From: Conus ventricosus
Taxonomy: Eukaryota > Mollusca > Gastropoda > Neogastropoda > Conidae
NCBI GenBank assembly: GCA_018398815.1
Contig: CM031601.1
Coordinates: 36,494,009 to 36,558,008 of the forward strand
Length of the DNA: 64,000 bases
Direction: 5' to 3'
Position 1 is the stretch's first letter. Every line of letters begins with the position of its first letter. Made by a program: the position numbers and the translations under genes. Shown here in pieces: positions 59,890-64,000 of the stretch. The notes under the pieces are model-generated. The model was not told the origin of the DNA. It made no database searches and saw only the letters and a list, made by a program, of their open reading frames with translations.

Positions 59890-61264
59890 AACATTTTCGA
59901 GTATACACAAACGCATCGTTGTGCCAAATTAAATGAGTCAAACCACGAAAATGTGGTCTTTCTAGGATTCAACATCACACTATCACATGACAGTTTATAT
60001 AAATCCTAAATTGTTGTTCTTGATGTTAACTGCTCATAAATGGGGGTAACTATTTTTAGGTAAAAAGTGGCATAAGCATGCTTCACGTAGTTCACTAACA
60101 TGACATCTACCATCTCATATATCGCAGAAACATTTCACCTGTCTCCTGATGAGTCCCCGAATCCTGCGAGGAAAGGCCTAGGAGCAGGCAATACCTAATA
60201 AATCTGCCTTGAGAGGATTGTGATGGTTTCCTCCCCCCAGCTCTAGTGGAAGTTTTCATATTTAAAACAAATTTTCCCCAATTTGTCTTTCTTCACCTTC
60301 AATTTTTTATTTTTTTTTTATTTTTAATGTTTTCCAAATCTTGCCTAGTCATTATTAATAATATGGAAGAATTGTTAACCTTCATTTGTTTTCCCCTATC
60401 CCCCATACTTAATTGTCAGCATCACCATTTATTGATTATTTGTTAGATATTTTGTGATTTACTTCCTTAACCTTGTTTATACAATTTCTCATCATCAGAA
60501 TATGTGATTTTTTGGTTATGATGTTGTTAACACTAGTAACATATGATAAAACATTTTTTGTTTTGTTTTCAATTTGATAGTTTTAGAAGATTTAGCATCT
60601 TAAAAGACCACTATAAACACAGCACAAGTCCGTTTGGTGTTTTGCTCAATTATTTTACTAACTCCGGATTCATACTGTTGTCTTAAATTCCCTCGTGTTA
60701 CAATCTGTATGTACTTGGGGTACCCAATTCTACTAGAAAGGCATAATTTTACTTTTGGGCAGGTTCAGTAATCTCAATTACTGCTATTTTATTTGTTGAT
60801 ATATACTTTAGATTTTTATGCTTCTCTTTCCCTATACCCCAACTATATGCTGTATAAACAAAATCTGAATTTAATGGCCGTTAGGGGAGGGACGGATATA
60901 ATTGAATGTGGTTTTTACAAAAAGACAGTTTCAATATAGCAAAAAACAAATTGCCATCGTAAAAAATCAGTGAAAAACATTTTAAAAAGTGGTTGACTAT
61001 TTATTCAAATCTGCGAATAACACATGACATCATATAAATCCTGGAATGTTTTCTGAAGATAATCTGGCTCATAATTGGGGGTACTATTTTTTAGGTAAAA
61101 AAGCATAATCATGCGTTTCACGGATGTTCACCGACATGTACATTACCATCCATTCATGAGTTATTTATTATTGTTCTTCAATTACACCTTATACCCTTGT
61201 TTACAATTCACATCATTGTAATTTGATTTTTTTTTAATGATGATGGTTCACACTAGTAACATGT
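59890..61264 (+). repeat. Two units of the 0.7-kb repeat (one interrupted)
   Basis: Lead-in AACATTTTCGAGTATACAC, then one unit from about 59,940 interrupted by a 307-bp insertion, and a second from about 60,970. It ends abruptly at AACATGT (61,264). Each unit keeps the TACCCTTGTTTACAATT and GATGATGGTTCACACTAG landmarks. Confidence 0.75.
60114..60420 (+). mobile_element. Short interspersed repeat (about 307 bp) with hammerhead-like core
   Basis: It interrupts the 0.7-kb unit between ATCTACCAT (60,105-60,113) and ATCACCAT (60,421-60,428), an imperfect target-site duplication. It holds CTGATGA (60,146-60,152) and GAAA (60,171-60,174), then GCCTAGGAGCAGGC, able to form a 4-bp hairpin. A diverged relative lies at about 59,430-59,600. 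Pol III boxes are not evident. It is probably a non-autonomous retroposon; the ribozyme idea is unproven. Confidence 0.5.
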
Positions 61265-61560
61265 CGCCGCCCGTAAATACAAGTATCGTAATCAAATTCG
61301 AATTTTTACTGGAACGATATTAATGATTATTTCACTAAATATTTACCAAAATATGTCGAATTTTCGTAAGACTTCTTATTAACCAATGCACCACCCTATC
61401 ATACATTTTTGTGAAGCAAAATGACATTTAAGCGTAATTTTTTATGAATGTCGAAATTTTAACACTAAATCGAAATTTACTGCCGTAACTCCACTTACAG
61501 TCAGTGTAATGATAAATAGGCTCAAAATACCAACTGAGGTAAGTCAACTTACCGGCAATT
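61265..61560. other. AT-rich DNA, nothing recognised
   Basis: No coding motif. The sequence changes abruptly at 61,265 from the 0.7-kb repeat to unrelated DNA. Confidence 0.35.
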
Positions 61561-61616
61561 GTATTCTGCTAGGGGAAATCTCGCGGTCGATCTCGGTCGA
61601 TCCGGTAGGCATTGGG
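61561..61616 (+). repeat. Segment shared with tandem unit 2
   Basis: GTATTC, then AAATCTCGCGGTCGATC, TCGGTCGATCCGGTA and GCATTGGGTTTAA match 40,081-40,140. Fragment F is joined at the TTTAAG that follows. Confidence 0.8.
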
Positions 61617-62102
61617 TTTAAGGACTTCCTCCCATCTACGTCGGGAGGTCGTAAAGAGGAAACGGTTCTGTGCCGGCTGCACACCGGCCATTCGTTTTTA
61701 CCCATTCTTACCTTTTAAAGAGTGAAGAAGCTCCGTGGTGTATTCCATGTCATGCGCCACTCACAATGAAACATGTTCTTTTAGAGTGTTGGGACTTGCA
61801 CGATGTGAGACACAAACATTTTACAGCGGAGTCCATGAAGATCCTGTTCAGGGATGTCCCGCCTGATGTGATCCTTGAGTTTTTGAGAGAGATTAACATT
61901 TTTCATCTGATTTAAGATTTTACGGAAGAAAGATTTTTAATGCAATTTCTGGTGCGTTTCTAGACGATGTCATTTAATGAGATGTGTGAAAGTGTTTTTT
62001 TTTTTTTTTTTTAAATGACTGGTGAGTTGATTTTAACGTGGTGACAGCCCTGATGTGGCCCTTTGCGGTCGGCTGGGCTATAAGCAACATTATCTTATCT
62101 TA

Positions 62103-62105
<3 letters not shown>
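61617..62105 (+). mobile_element. I/Nimb-like retrotransposon 3' fragment, F
   Basis: It begins at TTAAGGACTTCCTCCCATC within ORF2, downstream of RNase H. It carries the C-terminal CIPCHAPLTMKHVLLEC motif and stop (61,913-61,915). The 3' UTR has a T run and the CAGCC/GGCTG arms, and the tail is ATCTTATCTTATCTT, running into (AC)n. It is close to copies A and B. The 3' flank equals that of copy D, so it is best read as an internally deleted version of the D insertion rather than a separate event. Confidence 0.82.

Positions 62106-64000
<1,895 letters not shown>

Overview
The window is animal nuclear DNA, most likely from a gastropod or other mollusc. That placement is an inference. It rests on I/Nimb-like and RTE-like non-LTR retrotransposons, piggyBac-type ends, a tRNA-derived SINE, abundant (AC)n microsatellites and GT/AG-flanked candidate exons. 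I see no bacterial operon, rRNA gene, CRISPR array or complete host gene. Nearly everything recognisable is transposable element or repeat.

Layout. 1-630 is the decayed 3' end of an RTE-like reverse transcriptase. 854-9,970 holds two piggyBac-like ends, a degraded low-complexity stretch, AC-rich DNA, a four-unit tandem array of about 0.7 kb and a piggyBac transposase fragment. 10,318-11,223 holds two phase-compatible candidate exons of an unidentified host gene. 12,620-18,579 (copy A) and 21,762-27,755 (copy B) are two near-identical full-length I/Nimb-like retrotransposons with perfect 13-bp target-site duplications. Between them lie an 865-bp SINE-like retroposon in its own 16-bp duplication and a 1.68-kb piggyBac element with TTAA sites. 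27,843-28,555 is another piggyBac-like end.

28,556-39,836 reads as a damaged consensus: short runs are smeared into homopolymers and the sequence is very GC-rich at 30.3-34.6 kb. Its last 3.17 kb is a smeared duplicate of 39,837-42,861, so the smear is an assembly or read artefact and ORFs there should not be trusted. 42,568-53,591 contains two more retrotransposon copies (D, E) whose reading frames are full of small losses. 53,592-55,240 is repeated at 62,355-64,000. 56,950-61,264 holds old retrotransposon remnants, one with a piggyBac-like end sitting exactly at its TTAA. It also has more of the 0.7-kb repeat and two diverged short interspersed repeats with a hammerhead-like core. 61,617-62,105 is a 3' fragment of the same retrotransposon family.

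How the parts relate. Copies A and B define the main family: 5' UTR, ORF1 with three zinc knuckles, and ORF2 with endonuclease, reverse transcriptase (FVDD), RNase H and a C-terminal Cys/His motif, ending in an (ATCTT)n tail. The other copies are duplicates, fragments or relatives. The piggyBac-like ends and the 0.7-kb repeat appear linked. Two pairs of near-duplicate segments suggest unresolved haplotypes or recent segmental duplication. One of them preserves an empty site for copy E.
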